Shown piece by piece: positions 9,425-19,047 of a stretch of DNA of 64,000 nt. The position numbers and the translations under genes are program-made. The notes under the pieces were generated by a model. That model ran no database searches. It saw nothing but the letters and a program-made list of their open reading frames with translations, and was not told the origin of the DNA. The DNA is from Hyphomicrobium denitrificans ATCC 51888 (GTDB lineage Bacteria; Pseudomonadota; Alphaproteobacteria; Rhizobiales; Hyphomicrobiaceae). Within the stretch, counting starts at the first letter, position 1, and each line of letters begins with the position of its first letter. Location: the NCBI RefSeq assembly GCF_000143145.1, contig NC_014313.1:2728001-2792000 (forward strand). The letters are read 5' to 3'.

Positions 9425-10384
9425 CAGAAATCCAGACACGGCTTTTGCCAGCGCGGGCGCGAGAAGAAATCCGTGGCGGTAGGTGCCGTTCACACGGATC
9501 GTCTTGCCGCCGTCTTCGATGATCGCGCGCGGGATGTTGTCCGGGAAGGCTGGCCGGATGCCCGCGCCCATGTCGAGGATCGACGCTTCGCCGAATGCAG
9601 GGTGCAATGCGTAAGCGGAGCCCAGGAGATCGAGCGCCGACTTCACCGTCATCGGAATGTCGTCCTCGCGCTCCAGCAAACTTGCGCCGATAACGTATCG
9701 GCCGTCGCCCTGCGGCACGATGTAGATCGACTGGCGCGGATGCAGTAGCCGCACTGGGCGCGACAAGCCGAGTTCGCGCGATTGAATAAGAATGCGCTCA
9801 CCGCGGACACCGCGAAGCGACGGAATATCTTGCCTTGCGCCAATTCCGCGGCAATCGATCGTCACATCCTCGCCGTTGGGTTTGTAAGGCTGGCCGAACT
9901 CGGTCGTCACGCCCAGCGCGCGTCCTTCAGACAGCAGCCATCGCAGTGCTTCCGTCGCCACGACGTGGGCTTCGTCCGGATAGAAGAGCCCGCGCTCGAA
10001 GCGTCCGGCGAGATCCGGTTCGAGCTTCGCGATGCGCTGCGCGGCAACGACCTCGTGCCGTTCGGTCATCTGTTCGAAGCGGGTGAGGTCGGCGCCATCA
10101 CGCGGCGGCGCGACGACGAGCGTGCCGTTGACGACGGTCGCGGGATAAGCCTTGTGCCACAGCGCGATACTTTCGCGGCCGAGATCGCGAACGATTGGCG
10201 GTGCGCCCTCTGCCTCGCATTCGGGGGCAATCATCGCCGCCGCCAAGCGACTCGCGCAGGAGGAAAAAGGCTCGCTGCTTCGCTCGACGAGGCGAACACG
10301 ATGGCCCGCGCGTGCGTGCGTAAAGGCCTGCCAGAGTCCTGTGATGCCGGCGCCGACAACAGCTATTGATAGTTTGCTCAACAT
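9377..10384 (-). CDS. thiO: FAD-dependent glycine oxidase ThiO
   Basis: A 335-residue DAO-family flavoprotein with the N-terminal dinucleotide-binding fingerprint VVGAGITGLWQA and a C-terminal GAGIRPAFPDN segment followed by NGTYRHGFLLAPA, as in glycine oxidases. It should oxidise glycine to dehydroglycine for ThiG. GGGAGAAGA directly precedes the ATG. It lies 31 bases downstream of the ggt gene on the same strand and is convergent with the phospholipid-recycling gene. The thiamine set is thus split by a 3.4 kb unrelated gene on the other strand. Assignment to ThiO rather than another DAO-family oxidase rests partly on that context. Confidence 0.83.
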   Translation of the reverse strand: MLSKLSIAVVGAGITGLWQAFTHARAGHRVRLVERSSEPFSSCASRLAAAMIAPECEAEGAPPIVRDLGRESIALWHKAYPATVVNGTLVVAPPRDGADLTRFEQMTERHEVVAAQRIAKLEPDLAGRFERGLFYPDEAHVVATEALRWLLSEGRALGVTTEFGQPYKPNGEDVTIDCRGIGARQDIPSLRGVRGERILIQSRELGLSRPVRLLHPRQSIYIVPQGDGRYVIGASLLEREDDIPMTVKSALDLLGSAYALHPAFGEASILDMGAGIRPAFPDNIPRAIIEDGGKTIRVNGTYRHGFLLAPALAKAVSGFLSDGRRDSPLFDSPGA

Positions 10385-10415
10385 TCTTCTCCCAGTTGTG
10401 CGCCGATACTTCGCA

Positions 10416-12161
10416 TCAATCGCCGAGCGCCACGCCTTCGCGACGCGGATCAGCGCCGCCTTCCAGATGTCCGTCCTTGCGCACGATCGTGTGGACGCCA
10501 GACGTCATCGTCGCATTGCCGATGGCGTGTCCGTAGGCTGTGAGATCGAACGCGGGCCAGACGTAGTACGGAGAATACTCGATGATAAAAGCTCCGCCTT
10601 GACTTCCGAAATTCGCCAGGGCGGCGGACTTCTGCGCGTCGAGGCCCCAGTCGATCAATCCCACAAGCGTTTTGACGACATAGAGGATGATCTGCGATCC
10701 GCCTGGCGATCCAGTCACGATCTCGGGCGTGCCTTGCGCATCGAGCACGATCGTCGGCGCCATCGAGCTGCGCGGGCGTTTGCCTCCCGCGACGGCGTTG
10801 GCGACGGGCATGCCTTTTTCGTCGAAGGGTACGAAGGAGAAATCGGTCAGCTCGTTGTTCAAAAAGAACCCTGCAGCCCAGAGGTGCGAGCCGAACGCGC
10901 TCTCGATGGTTGCCGTCATCGCGAGGGCGTTGCCGTCCGCGTCGATGATCGACATGTGCGTCGTGCCTGGCACCTCGTTGGTGAAGTCCTTGCCGAACGT
11001 CTTCTTCGCCAGGCCTGGCGGGATACCGGGCTCCGCTTTGTCCATCGCCTTCTGCAGGTCGATCAGCTTGCGGCGCTCGGCGAGATAGGCGTCGTCCATC
11101 AGCCCTGACGGGACCGAAATCCGGTCTGGATCAGCGATGTAGCGATTGCGATCGGCGTAGGCGAGCTTTTCAGCTTCGGCGATGATGTGGAGCGCGGGCG
11201 CACTCATCATAGCGGCCGAGCCTTGCACCTCAGGAAACGGTTCGATCAGCTTCAGAACCGAGCCGACCGTCATCGCTCCAGACGATGGCGGGCCCATGCC
11301 GCAGATTTTTCTGGCCCGGTAGTCAACGCATACGGGGTCGCGTTCCTTCGCGACGTAGCCTGCGAGGTCGGCCGCCGTCATATCGCCCGGAATGCTCGTC
11401 GCACCCTGGACGGCCTTTACGATCGCGTCCGCGATCGGCCCGGAATAAAATGCATCTGCGCCCTTTTCGGCAATCGCCTTCAGCGTCGCCGCGTAAGCTG
11501 CATTCGTCATCACGTCGCCTGCCGGGATCGGCGTGTCGTTCTCGTCGAAAAAGCGGGCGCGCGCCCCGGCGGAAAAGTTTTCGGCTTTACTTGCAGCGAG
11601 CAGAGCCGCGAGCCTCGGCGATACCGCGAAGCCTTCCTCCGCAAGCTTGATCGCAGGCGCAAAGAGCGACGCCCAGGAAAGTTTTCCGAAGCGCCTGTGG
11701 ACGGCCTCGAGGGTACGCATGAGGCCGGGAACGCCGACGCTCAGGCCTGAGCGCACTGCCGCCTCGAACGGCATCGGCTTGCCGTCGCGCAGGAAGCGGT
11801 CGGGCTTTGCGGCGGCGGGTGCCGTCTCGCGGCCATCGAATGTCGCGAGCGAACGCGACTGCGCATCCCAATAAACAAGAAACGCGCCGCCGCCCAAACC
11901 AGAGGACTGAGGTTCGACAAGCCCGAGAACGAGTTCGGCCGCGATGGCCGCATCGGCCGCCGATCCGCCCTGGCGCATAATTTCACGACCGGCTTCGGCG
12001 GCGAGCGGGTCGGCCGCGACGATCATCTGCCGCTGCGCCACGACGAGAGACTTCGCCGTCGTGGCGGACGGACCTTCCGGTGCGGGCCGGATTTGCTCCG
12101 CCGCCGAGGCCGACGCACCCGCGAGGAGACACAACAGAGCAGCCAGAACTCGGAAAGTCAT
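10416..12161 (-). CDS. ggt: Gamma-glutamyltransferase, periplasmic precursor
   Basis: It hydrolyses or transfers the gamma-glutamyl group of glutathione in the periplasm and matures by self-cleavage at a threonine. That site is visible as TTHMSIIDADGNA at about residue 398, so the mature large and small subunits would be about 375 and 184 residues. The substrate loops DFSFVPFDEKG and KRPRSSMAPTIV are present, as is GLGGGAFLVYWD near the N terminus. The ATG at 12161 starts a clean signal peptide (MTFRVLAALLCLLAGASASA). The in-frame start at 12224 would bury it behind 21 residues. thiO follows 31 bases downstream. Confidence 0.94.
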   Translation of the reverse strand: MTFRVLAALLCLLAGASASAAEQIRPAPEGPSATTAKSLVVAQRQMIVAADPLAAEAGREIMRQGGSAADAAIAAELVLGLVEPQSSGLGGGAFLVYWDAQSRSLATFDGRETAPAAAKPDRFLRDGKPMPFEAAVRSGLSVGVPGLMRTLEAVHRRFGKLSWASLFAPAIKLAEEGFAVSPRLAALLAASKAENFSAGARARFFDENDTPIPAGDVMTNAAYAATLKAIAEKGADAFYSGPIADAIVKAVQGATSIPGDMTAADLAGYVAKERDPVCVDYRARKICGMGPPSSGAMTVGSVLKLIEPFPEVQGSAAMMSAPALHIIAEAEKLAYADRNRYIADPDRISVPSGLMDDAYLAERRKLIDLQKAMDKAEPGIPPGLAKKTFGKDFTNEVPGTTHMSIIDADGNALAMTATIESAFGSHLWAAGFFLNNELTDFSFVPFDEKGMPVANAVAGGKRPRSSMAPTIVLDAQGTPEIVTGSPGGSQIILYVVKTLVGLIDWGLDAQKSAALANFGSQGGAFIIEYSPYYVWPAFDLTAYGHAIGNATMTSGVHTIVRKDGHLEGGADPRREGVALGD

Positions 12162-12260
12162 TCGTATTCCCTGAAGGCGCGCGGCGCACAGTTGGCGATG
12201 GACGAGACTACGAACATACCTCATCGTCGCGTTCTTAGATCAAAGTCGCGAGAGAGACAT

Positions 12261-12707
12261 ATGTCCTATTTGAACGGCCGTCACATCGGGCTTGGCATCG
12301 CCGCGCTCGGACTGTTTGCAGCCGGGGCCGCGAGCACGAGAGCCCTCGACGCGACGACGCGTGTGACCCAGCTTCTTTCGACCGGAAAAACGGTGATGGA
12401 CGAGCCGATCGTCTATCCGACCGGCTCACCGGCAAAGCTCACGGCGGCAATCGTCGAAATGCAGCCGGGCGCGGAAACCGGGTGGCATACGCATGGCGTG
12501 CCGCTGACAGGACTGATCCTCGACGGCGAGTTGACGGTCGATTATGGCGCCAAGGGCACGCGAACGTATAAAAAAGGGCAGTCGGTCGCCGAAGCGATCA
12601 GCATTCCGCATAATGGCCGAAACACCGGCACTGGCATCATGAAGCTGTTCGTCGTGTACATCGGTGCCGAGGGCGCGGCGACTTCGATCCCCGACAAACA
12701 TCATTAA
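12261..12707 (+). CDS. Secreted single-domain cupin protein
   Basis: A 148-residue protein with an N-terminal hydrophobic signal (residues about 8-30, IGLGIAALGLFAAGAAS) and one cupin barrel. The metal-ligand motif is recognisable as GWHTHGVPLTGLILDGELTV, with the second cupin motif near SIPHNGRNTGTG. It is probably exported. Cupins of this kind are very diverse and no substrate can be assigned. AGAGAGAC precedes the ATG, and a strong intrinsic terminator follows 66 bases after the stop. It is divergent from ggt with about 100 bases between starts. Confidence 0.8.
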   Translation: MSYLNGRHIGLGIAALGLFAAGAASTRALDATTRVTQLLSTGKTVMDEPIVYPTGSPAKLTAAIVEMQPGAETGWHTHGVPLTGLILDGELTVDYGAKGTRTYKKGQSVAEAISIPHNGRNTGTGIMKLFVVYIGAEGAATSIPDKHH

Positions 12708-13097
12708 CCATTGCTTGCGATGGCATCGGTGGAGTTGTGTCTGCAGCCGTCTCAGACGCGGAATTCGCCATCGCACCGCGGCAGCGGTGGCTTTTTTGGG
12801 ATATGCCGTGCATCGGCTCGTTCTATTTTTGTTTCAATCCGGACGGCTCGAGCATCCAAAGGTAAGAGACAAAAAACGAACTGCGGGCGGAGCGTCGTCA
12901 AATGGCAACATGTGACGTCGGAAAATATCGAAAACATCAATAAACTCAGGCGCAAGGGAGGAATCGTGATTGAACTGTGACTTCCCTGCTCTGCCGGTGA
13001 AAACGGGACTGATTTATACCCGCCTTTCACTAATCAAGAACAGGATAACCCCCGTAACCCTGTGCTTTTGAATTTGCTGCCATTGGAGCACCCCCCG
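12708..13097. other. Intergenic region between the cupin and L,D-transpeptidase genes
   Basis: This 390-base gap holds an intrinsic terminator near its left end (12774-12797) and presumably the promoter of the transpeptidase gene near its right end. The sequence becomes AT-rich from about 12810. Short reading frames occur on both strands but none has a recognisable product or a good ribosome site. Confidence 0.6.
12774..12797 (+). terminator. Rho-independent terminator after the cupin gene
   Basis: A perfect six-base stem CACCGC/GCGGTG with a GGCA loop is followed by six T residues. Confidence 0.8.
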
Positions 13098-14168
13098 ATG
13101 ACCGTTAAACGCCGTTTGAGTCGAGTCGCCGTCGCCGCCCTGATCATGGCTGGGGGACTGGCCTCAACGACATCAGTCCAAGCCGAAGATCTCATCAATT
13201 TCCTTTGGGGCGGAAGCGAAGAATACGGTGGCGGACGTCGCGTGGTTTCCTTCGATTCGAAGTACAAGCCCGGGCAGATCATCGTCTCGTTTTCCGATCG
13301 CCGGCTGTATTTCATTACGAAGCAGGGCGAAGCGATCACCTATCCGGTCGCTGTTCCCAAGGGCGACGCGCGCTGGCAGGGCGTGACCTCCGTTACAAAT
13401 AAGCGCGTCAATCCCCCTTGGACGCCGACTCCGGACATGGTGCGCTCAAATCCGCGCCTGCCGCGGTGGGTCCCTGGCGGTCATCCGATGAACCCGCTCG
13501 GCATTCGCGCCTTGTATCTCGGGTCCAGCACCTACCGCATTCACGGCACCGACGCGCCGTGGACGATCGGTCAGGCCGTCTCCAGCGGCTGCATCCGTAT
13601 GACGAACCAGGACGTTCTCGATCTTTATCCGCGCGTGCCGGTCGGCATGCGTGTGACCGTCACTTGGCAGCAGTTCAAGACGGGATCGGCGATTTCCAGC
13701 AAATCCTATCCGCGTTACGGTGACGATCAGGCCGAAAAGGCATCGAGCAATAGCGGCTACGCGCAGACTATGGCGCCCACCCGCGCGACCTACACCCAGC
13801 CGCAGAGCAATTCGAACGCACTCTTCTATTCGGATGACGATGCGCCGCCGCGCACTCAGCGCGCCAGCGTTCGTTCGGAAGAGCCAAGCGACTCCATCTA
13901 TTCAGGCGAGGGCGTCGATGCGACGATCGACGAACCCATCGAGCAGCCCGCGAAAAAGAAGACCGCGGCCGTCTCTACGCAATCCGAGGCTAAACCGGTC
14001 GAACCGAAGAAGAAGAAGCCTGCCGTCGTCGAGAAGAAGTCTGTTTCGACGCCGGCACCAGCTCACTCTCGCTCGGTTCCCGATCCGGTCAAGCCGCGCG
14101 AGGCCGCTCCGGCCGATCCGACGCCGACCAAATCGTCGATGGTCGAGCATCCGGCGAAATCATCCTGA
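13098..14168 (+). CDS. L,D-transpeptidase (YkuD family) with long charged tail
   Basis: A periplasmic peptidoglycan cross-linking enzyme candidate of 356 residues. A signal peptide ends at about residue 29 (SVQA-E). The YkuD catalytic domain (about 59-190) carries H149-G150 and the active-site motif SSGCIRM with C165. The last 160 residues are a low-complexity tail rich in Lys, Pro, Ser, Ala and Glu (for example KKKTAAV, PKKKKPAVVEKK), probably disordered and perhaps wall-associated. Start 13098 is chosen because GGAG sits upstream and the signal peptide begins there; the in-frame start at 13062 adds twelve unlikely residues. It could instead attach outer-membrane proteins to peptidoglycan, as some members do. 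Confidence 0.88.
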   Translation: MTVKRRLSRVAVAALIMAGGLASTTSVQAEDLINFLWGGSEEYGGGRRVVSFDSKYKPGQIIVSFSDRRLYFITKQGEAITYPVAVPKGDARWQGVTSVTNKRVNPPWTPTPDMVRSNPRLPRWVPGGHPMNPLGIRALYLGSSTYRIHGTDAPWTIGQAVSSGCIRMTNQDVLDLYPRVPVGMRVTVTWQQFKTGSAISSKSYPRYGDDQAEKASSNSGYAQTMAPTRATYTQPQSNSNALFYSDDDAPPRTQRASVRSEEPSDSIYSGEGVDATIDEPIEQPAKKKTAAVSTQSEAKPVEPKKKKPAVVEKKSVSTPAPAHSRSVPDPVKPREAAPADPTPTKSSMVEHPAKSS

Positions 14169-14193
14169 CGCCTGCCGGCGGACTGGAATTCAG

Positions 14194-14219
14194 CGGGCGG
14201 CCCAAGGGCCGCCCGTTTT
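14194..14219 (+). terminator. Rho-independent terminator after the L,D-transpeptidase gene
   Basis: A ten-pair GC-rich stem (CGGGCGGCC/GGCCGCCCG core) with a small loop is followed by TTTT, 25 bases after the stop codon. Confidence 0.88.
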
Positions 14220-14326
14220 CGTATGCTCTTTAGCTATATAGTCGGGGTTGTCTGCGGCCTATCCGTCCGCCATGCCAGGATGTACGATAGCGACGGACGG
14301 GGTATCATCCCGCATTCGCTCCTTAC

Positions 14327-15301
14327 TTGAGTTGCACAGCCTTGGTAACGCTCCTCGATACGACCGACCCCAAGCCGCGCCTGCGTCATCCAGAAAAGGC
14401 GTCGCGGCCAGACACCCCGTATTTGCCGAAGCCACCTTGGCTGCGCGTTCGGGCGCCCGGCTCACAGGGTTTCTCGCACACGCATAAAATTATGCGCGAT
14501 CACAGCCTCACTACGGTCTGCGAGGAAGCGGCCTGCCCCAACATCGGCGAATGCTGGGAGAAGCGTCACGCCACGATGATGATCATGGGCGACATCTGCA
14601 CGCGTGCCTGCGCGTTCTGCAATGTCGCCACGGGACGGCCCGGGCAGCTTGATGCGGACGAGCCCGCGCGTGTCGGCGATGCGGTGGCGCGTCTCGGCCT
14701 CGAGCACGTCGTCGTCACATCGGTCGATCGCGATGATCTCGCCGACGGCGGAGCACAGCATTTCTCGGAAACGATCGCGGCAATCCGCAGGCTCGCGCCG
14801 CAGACGACCATCGAGGTTTTGACGCCCGATTTCCTGCGCAAGGACGGCGCGCTGGACGTGGTCATCGCCGCGCGTCCCGACGTGTTCAATCATAACCTCG
14901 AGACGGTCCCCGGCCTTTATCCGAAAATCCGACCCGGCGCGCGCTACTTCCATTCGCTGCGCCTGTTGCAGCGGGCGAAAGAAATCGATGCGCGGACGTT
15001 CACGAAGTCCGGCATCATGGTGGGGCTTGGCGAAACGCGCGAAGCCGTGTTGCAGGTGATGGATGACCTCCGGTCTGCCGACGTCGATTTCCTGACGATC
15101 GGGCAGTATCTGCAGCCGACGCGAAAGCACGCCGCTATCGAGCGCTACGTCACGCCGGAGGAGTTCGAGGCGCTGGCAACGACTGCTTATGCCAAGGGCT
15201 TCCTCCAGGTCTCAGCATCGCCGCTCACGCGCTCATCCTACCACGCGGGCGATGATTTTCGTCGTCTTCGGGAGGCGCGCGAGGCACGTCTCGCCGTCTA
15301 G
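14327..15301 (+). CDS. lipA: Lipoyl synthase
   Basis: A radical-SAM enzyme that inserts two sulfurs into octanoyl groups on lipoyl domains. Both iron-sulfur ligand sets are present: the auxiliary cluster [12 protein letters not shown] and the radical-[11 protein letters not shown]. The C-terminal [16 protein letters not shown] carries the conserved serine that ligates the auxiliary cluster. No ATG fits the N terminus. TTG codons at 14327 and 14342 are the options, and 14342 (reading VTLLDTTDP next) resembles homologues best. Length is about 320 residues, as usual. It is followed by a hydroxypyruvate isomerase gene 30 bases downstream. Confidence 0.95.
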   Translation: MSCTALVTLLDTTDPKPRLRHPEKASRPDTPYLPKPPWLRVRAPGSQGFSHTHKIMRDHSLTTVCEEAACPNIGECWEKRHATMMIMGDICTRACAFCNVATGRPGQLDADEPARVGDAVARLGLEHVVVTSVDRDDLADGGAQHFSETIAAIRRLAPQTTIEVLTPDFLRKDGALDVVIAARPDVFNHNLETVPGLYPKIRPGARYFHSLRLLQRAKEIDARTFTKSGIMVGLGETREAVLQVMDDLRSADVDFLTIGQYLQPTRKHAAIERYVTPEEFEALATTAYAKGFLQVSASPLTRSSYHAGDDFRRLREAREARLAV

Positions 15302-15331
15302 GCTCGCGCTTTTCTCATCGAAAGCAAATGC

Positions 15332-16120
15332 ATGCCGAAATTCGCGGCAAACCTGTCGATGCTCTTCACGGAGCTGCCGTTTCTCGACCGTTTCGACGCG
15401 GCGGCTTCGGCAGGCTTCGAGGGCGTCGAATTTCTCTTTCCCTATGAGTACGAGACCGACGATCTCGCCGCGCGCTTGAAGGCGAACGGGCTCACGCAAG
15501 TGCTGTTCAACCTTTCCGCGGGAAACTGGGCCGCCGGCGACCGGGGCATCGCGATCTATCCGAACTTGACCGGAGAATTTCGCGAAAGCGTTCAGCGCGC
15601 CGTCAAATACGCGAAGGCGCTCGGCTGCAAGCAGCTCCATTGCCTGGCGGGCACCGCGCCGCCCGGTGCCGATCACCGTCAAATGCGCAAAACCTACATC
15701 GAAAATCTGACGTTCGCGGCGGGCGCCCTTGCTGACGAGGGCATGACGCTCCTCATCGAAGCGATCAACACGCGCGACGTTCCGAATTACTTCCTCGACT
15801 CCACAGCGAAGGCGGCGGACGTCATTGAAAGCGTCGGTGCGCCCAATCTTCGGCTGCAATACGATGTCTATCATATGCAGATCATGGAAGGCGATCTGAC
15901 GCCGACGATCGACAAATATCTGCCGCTCATCGGTCATGTGCAGATCGCCGATACGCCAGGGCGGCACGAGCCTGGAACGGGTGAGATCAACTTCCCGTTC
16001 GTGTTCGATCACCTCGACCGTATCGGCTACAAGGGCTGGATCGGCTGCGAATACAAACCTCGCTCGTCGACATCCGACAGCCTGCAGTGGTGGCGCAAAC
16101 TGAAAGCGCCGACGATCTGA
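15332..16120 (+). CDS. hyi: Hydroxypyruvate isomerase-like TIM-barrel protein
   Basis: A 262-residue member of the Hyi/OtnI group of the xylose-isomerase-like superfamily. Characteristic stretches are MPKFAANLSMLFTELPFLDR, LLIEAINTRDVPNYFL with a metal-ligand glutamate, LQYDVYHMQIMEGDL and IGCEYKPRSST near the end. The textbook reaction is hydroxypyruvate to tartronate semialdehyde. In a methylotroph it would touch serine-cycle intermediates, but related enzymes act on 2-oxo-tetronate, so the substrate is not certain. It may share the lipA transcript, and it is convergent with the cysB-like gene 13 bases away. Confidence 0.85.
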   Translation: MPKFAANLSMLFTELPFLDRFDAAASAGFEGVEFLFPYEYETDDLAARLKANGLTQVLFNLSAGNWAAGDRGIAIYPNLTGEFRESVQRAVKYAKALGCKQLHCLAGTAPPGADHRQMRKTYIENLTFAAGALADEGMTLLIEAINTRDVPNYFLDSTAKAADVIESVGAPNLRLQYDVYHMQIMEGDLTPTIDKYLPLIGHVQIADTPGRHEPGTGEINFPFVFDHLDRIGYKGWIGCEYKPRSSTSDSLQWWRKLKAPTI

Positions 16121-16133
16121 GTTCCAACAGACG

Positions 16134-17066
16134 TCAAGCTTCGGCGGTGGCTTCGGTACCGGCCTTGACGACCTTTTCGGTCAGATCCGGCGCGCAGAGT
16201 TCGATAAAGCGATAGGCGAAGCGGCGAAGGAAACGCCCGCGACGCAACGCGATGCGCGTCGTCGTCTTGGGGAAAAGGTGACTGTTGTCGAGCAGCCGGA
16301 GCCCCGTGTCGCGATCCTTATCGTAGGCCATCGAGGCGACGATGCCGATGCCGAGCCCGACCTCGACGTACGTCTTGATGACGTCGGCATCGAGCGCGAC
16401 CATCACGATGTCCGGGGTCAATCCCGCTTTCGCAAACGTTGCGTCGACGCCGGGACGACCGGTGAAGCCCTCGTGATAGGTAATGATCGGCCACTCGGCG
16501 ATCTTCTCGATCGTCAGCGGTTTGACGCTTTCCAGGGCGTGCCCCTTCGGCACGATGATGCCGTGGTGCCAGGAATAATACGGAAACGAAACGACCTCGG
16601 GCGAATTTTCCAGCGCCTCGGTCGCAATGCCGATGTCAGCCAGGCCATCATTCAGCATGGACGCGATCTCTTTCGGCGAACCTTGCTGGAGCACGAGATG
16701 GACGTTCGGAAATTCCTTTCGGAATGCCGCAATCGGGCCGGGGAGCGCATAGCGGGCCTGCGTATGCGTCGTCGCGATGGTGATCTCGCCGCGATCGGAT
16801 TTTGCGAACTGATCGGCTAGGCGTTTGATGTTTGCCGTGTCGAGCAGGATGCGTTCGACGATCTGCGCGAGTTCCTTGCCGGGCTCGGTCAGTCCCAGAA
16901 GCCGTTTACCGCGCCGAATGAAAAGCTCGACACCCAGTTCGTCTTCAAGATCCTTGATGTGCTTCGAAACTCCGGACTGCGACGTGTACAGTGCGTTCGC
17001 GACTTCCGTGAGGTTAAAGTTGCGCCGTAATGTTTCTCTGATAATGCGGAGCTGCTGAAAGTTCAC
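16134..17066 (-). CDS. cysB: LysR-family regulator of the CysB/Cbl group
   Basis: A 310-residue LysR protein. The N-terminal winged helix-turn-helix ([20 protein letters not shown], then [20 protein letters not shown]) is the CysB/Cbl signature rather than generic LysR. The effector domain (about 90-300) includes [13 protein letters not shown], the CysB sulfate/acetylserine pocket. Its start codon overlaps the cysA stop by four bases, so it is translated with the sulfate importer it is likely to control. Whether it is CysB, Cbl or an alphaproteobacterial equivalent cannot be settled from sequence alone. Confidence 0.88.
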   Translation of the reverse strand: MNFQQLRIIRETLRRNFNLTEVANALYTSQSGVSKHIKDLEDELGVELFIRRGKRLLGLTEPGKELAQIVERILLDTANIKRLADQFAKSDRGEITIATTHTQARYALPGPIAAFRKEFPNVHLVLQQGSPKEIASMLNDGLADIGIATEALENSPEVVSFPYYSWHHGIIVPKGHALESVKPLTIEKIAEWPIITYHEGFTGRPGVDATFAKAGLTPDIVMVALDADVIKTYVEVGLGIGIVASMAYDKDRDTGLRLLDNSHLFPKTTTRIALRRGRFLRRFAYRFIELCAPDLTEKVVKAGTEATAEA

Positions 17067-18157
17067 GACGCGACTGTCCCGTTCTGTTCTGGGAAGACGC
17101 TGAGGCGGCGGCTTCTGATTTTCACGCGCTGACCCGTTGCGAGGCCAAGCGAGGTTGCCTCAGTCCCCGGGATTTCGACTTCAAAGAAGTCTTTTCGACC
17201 CTGACGTGCATCACCATTCGCCACCAATTCTACACGCGCAACGGCACCCGTGCCAAGAATGCGATGGACTTTTGCGGTGATGCCGTCGTCGGATGAAACA
17301 TCCGGCACGATCTCGGTTTCATGCGGACGCACGAACGCCACGACCTCCTGTCCGTCCCGGAAATGTCCGGCATGATGGCGAATGCGCTCGTCGCCGACGC
17401 GCACATAGTCGCCCTCGATACGGCCGCGGAATTCATTAACGGTACCCATGAAGCCGTAAGCGAACGCCGTCGCCGGGGTTTCGTAAATCTCTTTCGGCGG
17501 GCCGATCTGCTCGACGCGCCCCTTGTTGATCAGCACGATCCGGTCGGAGACCTCGAGAGCTTCTTCCTGGTCGTGAGTGACGAAGATCGATGAGATGTGG
17601 AGTTCGTCGTGGAGCGTGCGGAGCCAGCGCCGAAGTTCTTTGCGAACCTTTGCATCCAGCGCACCGAAGGGCTCGTCGAGCAGAAGCACGCGCGGTTCGA
17701 CGGCCAGTGCGCGCGCCAACGCGATGCGCTGTCTCTGTCCGCCCGAGAGCTGCGAAGGAAAGCGGTTCGCGACCCACGACAACTGCACGAGTTCCAGAAG
17801 CTGCCCGACCTTGGCGCGAATGTCTTTCTCGCTCGGCCGTTGGCCTCGCGGGCGGACGCGCAGACCGAACGCGATGTTCTCGAACACCGTCAGATGCCGG
17901 AACAGCGCGTAGTGCTGGAAGACAAATCCGACGCGGCGCTGGCGGACATCCTTGGTCGTCGCGTCATCGCCATCGAGGATGATGCGGCCGCTGTCGGCAT
18001 GTTCGAGGCCGGCGATCACGCGCAGCAGCGTCGTCTTCCCGCAGCCCGATGGACCGAGCAGAGCAACCAGCTCGCCATCCGGAAAGTTCAGCGAGACGTC
18101 ATCGAGCGCCTTGAACGTGCCGAACGTTTTGTTGACGTTGCGAACCTCGATGCTCAT
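17063..18157 (-). CDS. cysA: Sulfate/thiosulfate ABC transporter, ATP-binding subunit
   Basis: A 364-residue importer ATPase with Walker [16 protein letters not shown] signature [15 protein letters not shown], Walker [13 protein letters not shown] and switch histidine in [12 protein letters not shown]-terminal TOBE-like regulatory domain (about residues 240-355) follows, as in CysA. It overlaps cysW by four bases upstream and the cysB-like gene by four bases downstream, a tightly coupled cysT-cysW-cysA-cysB operon. Confidence 0.95.
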   Translation of the reverse strand: MSIEVRNVNKTFGTFKALDDVSLNFPDGELVALLGPSGCGKTTLLRVIAGLEHADSGRIILDGDDATTKDVRQRRVGFVFQHYALFRHLTVFENIAFGLRVRPRGQRPSEKDIRAKVGQLLELVQLSWVANRFPSQLSGGQRQRIALARALAVEPRVLLLDEPFGALDAKVRKELRRWLRTLHDELHISSIFVTHDQEEALEVSDRIVLINKGRVEQIGPPKEIYETPATAFAYGFMGTVNEFRGRIEGDYVRVGDERIRHHAGHFRDGQEVVAFVRPHETEIVPDVSSDDGITAKVHRILGTGAVARVELVANGDARQGRKDFFEVEIPGTEATSLGLATGQRVKIRSRRLSVFPEQNGTVAS

Positions 18158-19047
18158 TGGCCTTGCCCTTCCACCACATGTTTATTTGCGCGCCACTCGA
18201 CGTAAGTCTTCAGCGCCAGCGTCACCAGAGCCAAGAGAGCGAGGAGCGAAGCCACCGCGAAGGCGGCTGCGAATTGATATTCGTTGTAAAGAATTTCGAC
18301 GTAGAGCGGCATCGTGTTGGTCTCCCCGCGGATATGTCCCGACACGACGGAGACCGCGCCGAATTCTCCCATCGCACGCGCGTTGCAGAGAATGACACCG
18401 TAGAGAAGCGCCCACTTCACGTTAGGAATGGTGACGCGCAGGAAGGTTTGAATTCCGGACGCGCCGAGCGAGATTGCGGCTTCCTCTTCGTCCTTTCCCT
18501 GCGCCTGCATCAACGGAATGAGCTCACGCGCGATGAATGGGAAGGTCACGAAAATCGTCGCGAGAACGATCGCGGGGACGGCGAAAATGATCTTGATGTC
18601 GTGATCGAGCAGCCATGGACCGAACCAGCCCTGACGTCCGAACACGAGAACGTAAATTAGACCCGCGACGACGGGCGAAACCGAGAAGGGCAAGTCGATC
18701 AGCGTGATCAGCAGATTTTTGCCCGGGAACTCGAACTTCGCGATCGCCCACGCCGCCGCCAAGCCGAAAACCAGATTCAAAGGAACCGCGATCGCTGCCG
18801 CAAGCAACGTCAACTTGACGGCCGAGAGCGCGTCGGGCTCGACGAGTGCGGAAAAGTAAGTCTCGGCGCCTTTGCGGAACGCTTCCGCAAAGACCGCGAT
18901 GAGCGGAAGCAGAAGAAAGATCAGGAAGTACGTCAGGCCAACGCCGAGAACGGCGATCTTGACCCATCGCGAGTCCCGCGTGGCAGGGTTTGCTTCGAAT
19001 TTTCCCGCGCCGTGCAAGCGCGCATCGATAGTTGCGGCAGCAGCCAT
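18154..19047 (-). CDS. cysW: Sulfate ABC transporter permease CysW
   Basis: A 297-residue inner-membrane protein with about six transmembrane helices. It has the importer-permease coupling segment [23 protein letters not shown] (about 175-200) and the CysW/CysT-type helix [18 protein letters not shown]. It pairs with CysT to form the channel. The start codon shares its first base with the last base of the cysT stop. About 25 hydrophilic residues precede the first helix. Confidence 0.94.
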   Translation of the reverse strand: MAAAATIDARLHGAGKFEANPATRDSRWVKIAVLGVGLTYFLIFLLLPLIAVFAEAFRKGAETYFSALVEPDALSAVKLTLLAAAIAVPLNLVFGLAAAWAIAKFEFPGKNLLITLIDLPFSVSPVVAGLIYVLVFGRQGWFGPWLLDHDIKIIFAVPAIVLATIFVTFPFIARELIPLMQAQGKDEEEAAISLGASGIQTFLRVTIPNVKWALLYGVILCNARAMGEFGAVSVVSGHIRGETNTMPLYVEILYNEYQFAAAFAVASLLALLALVTLALKTYVEWRANKHVVEGQGQ

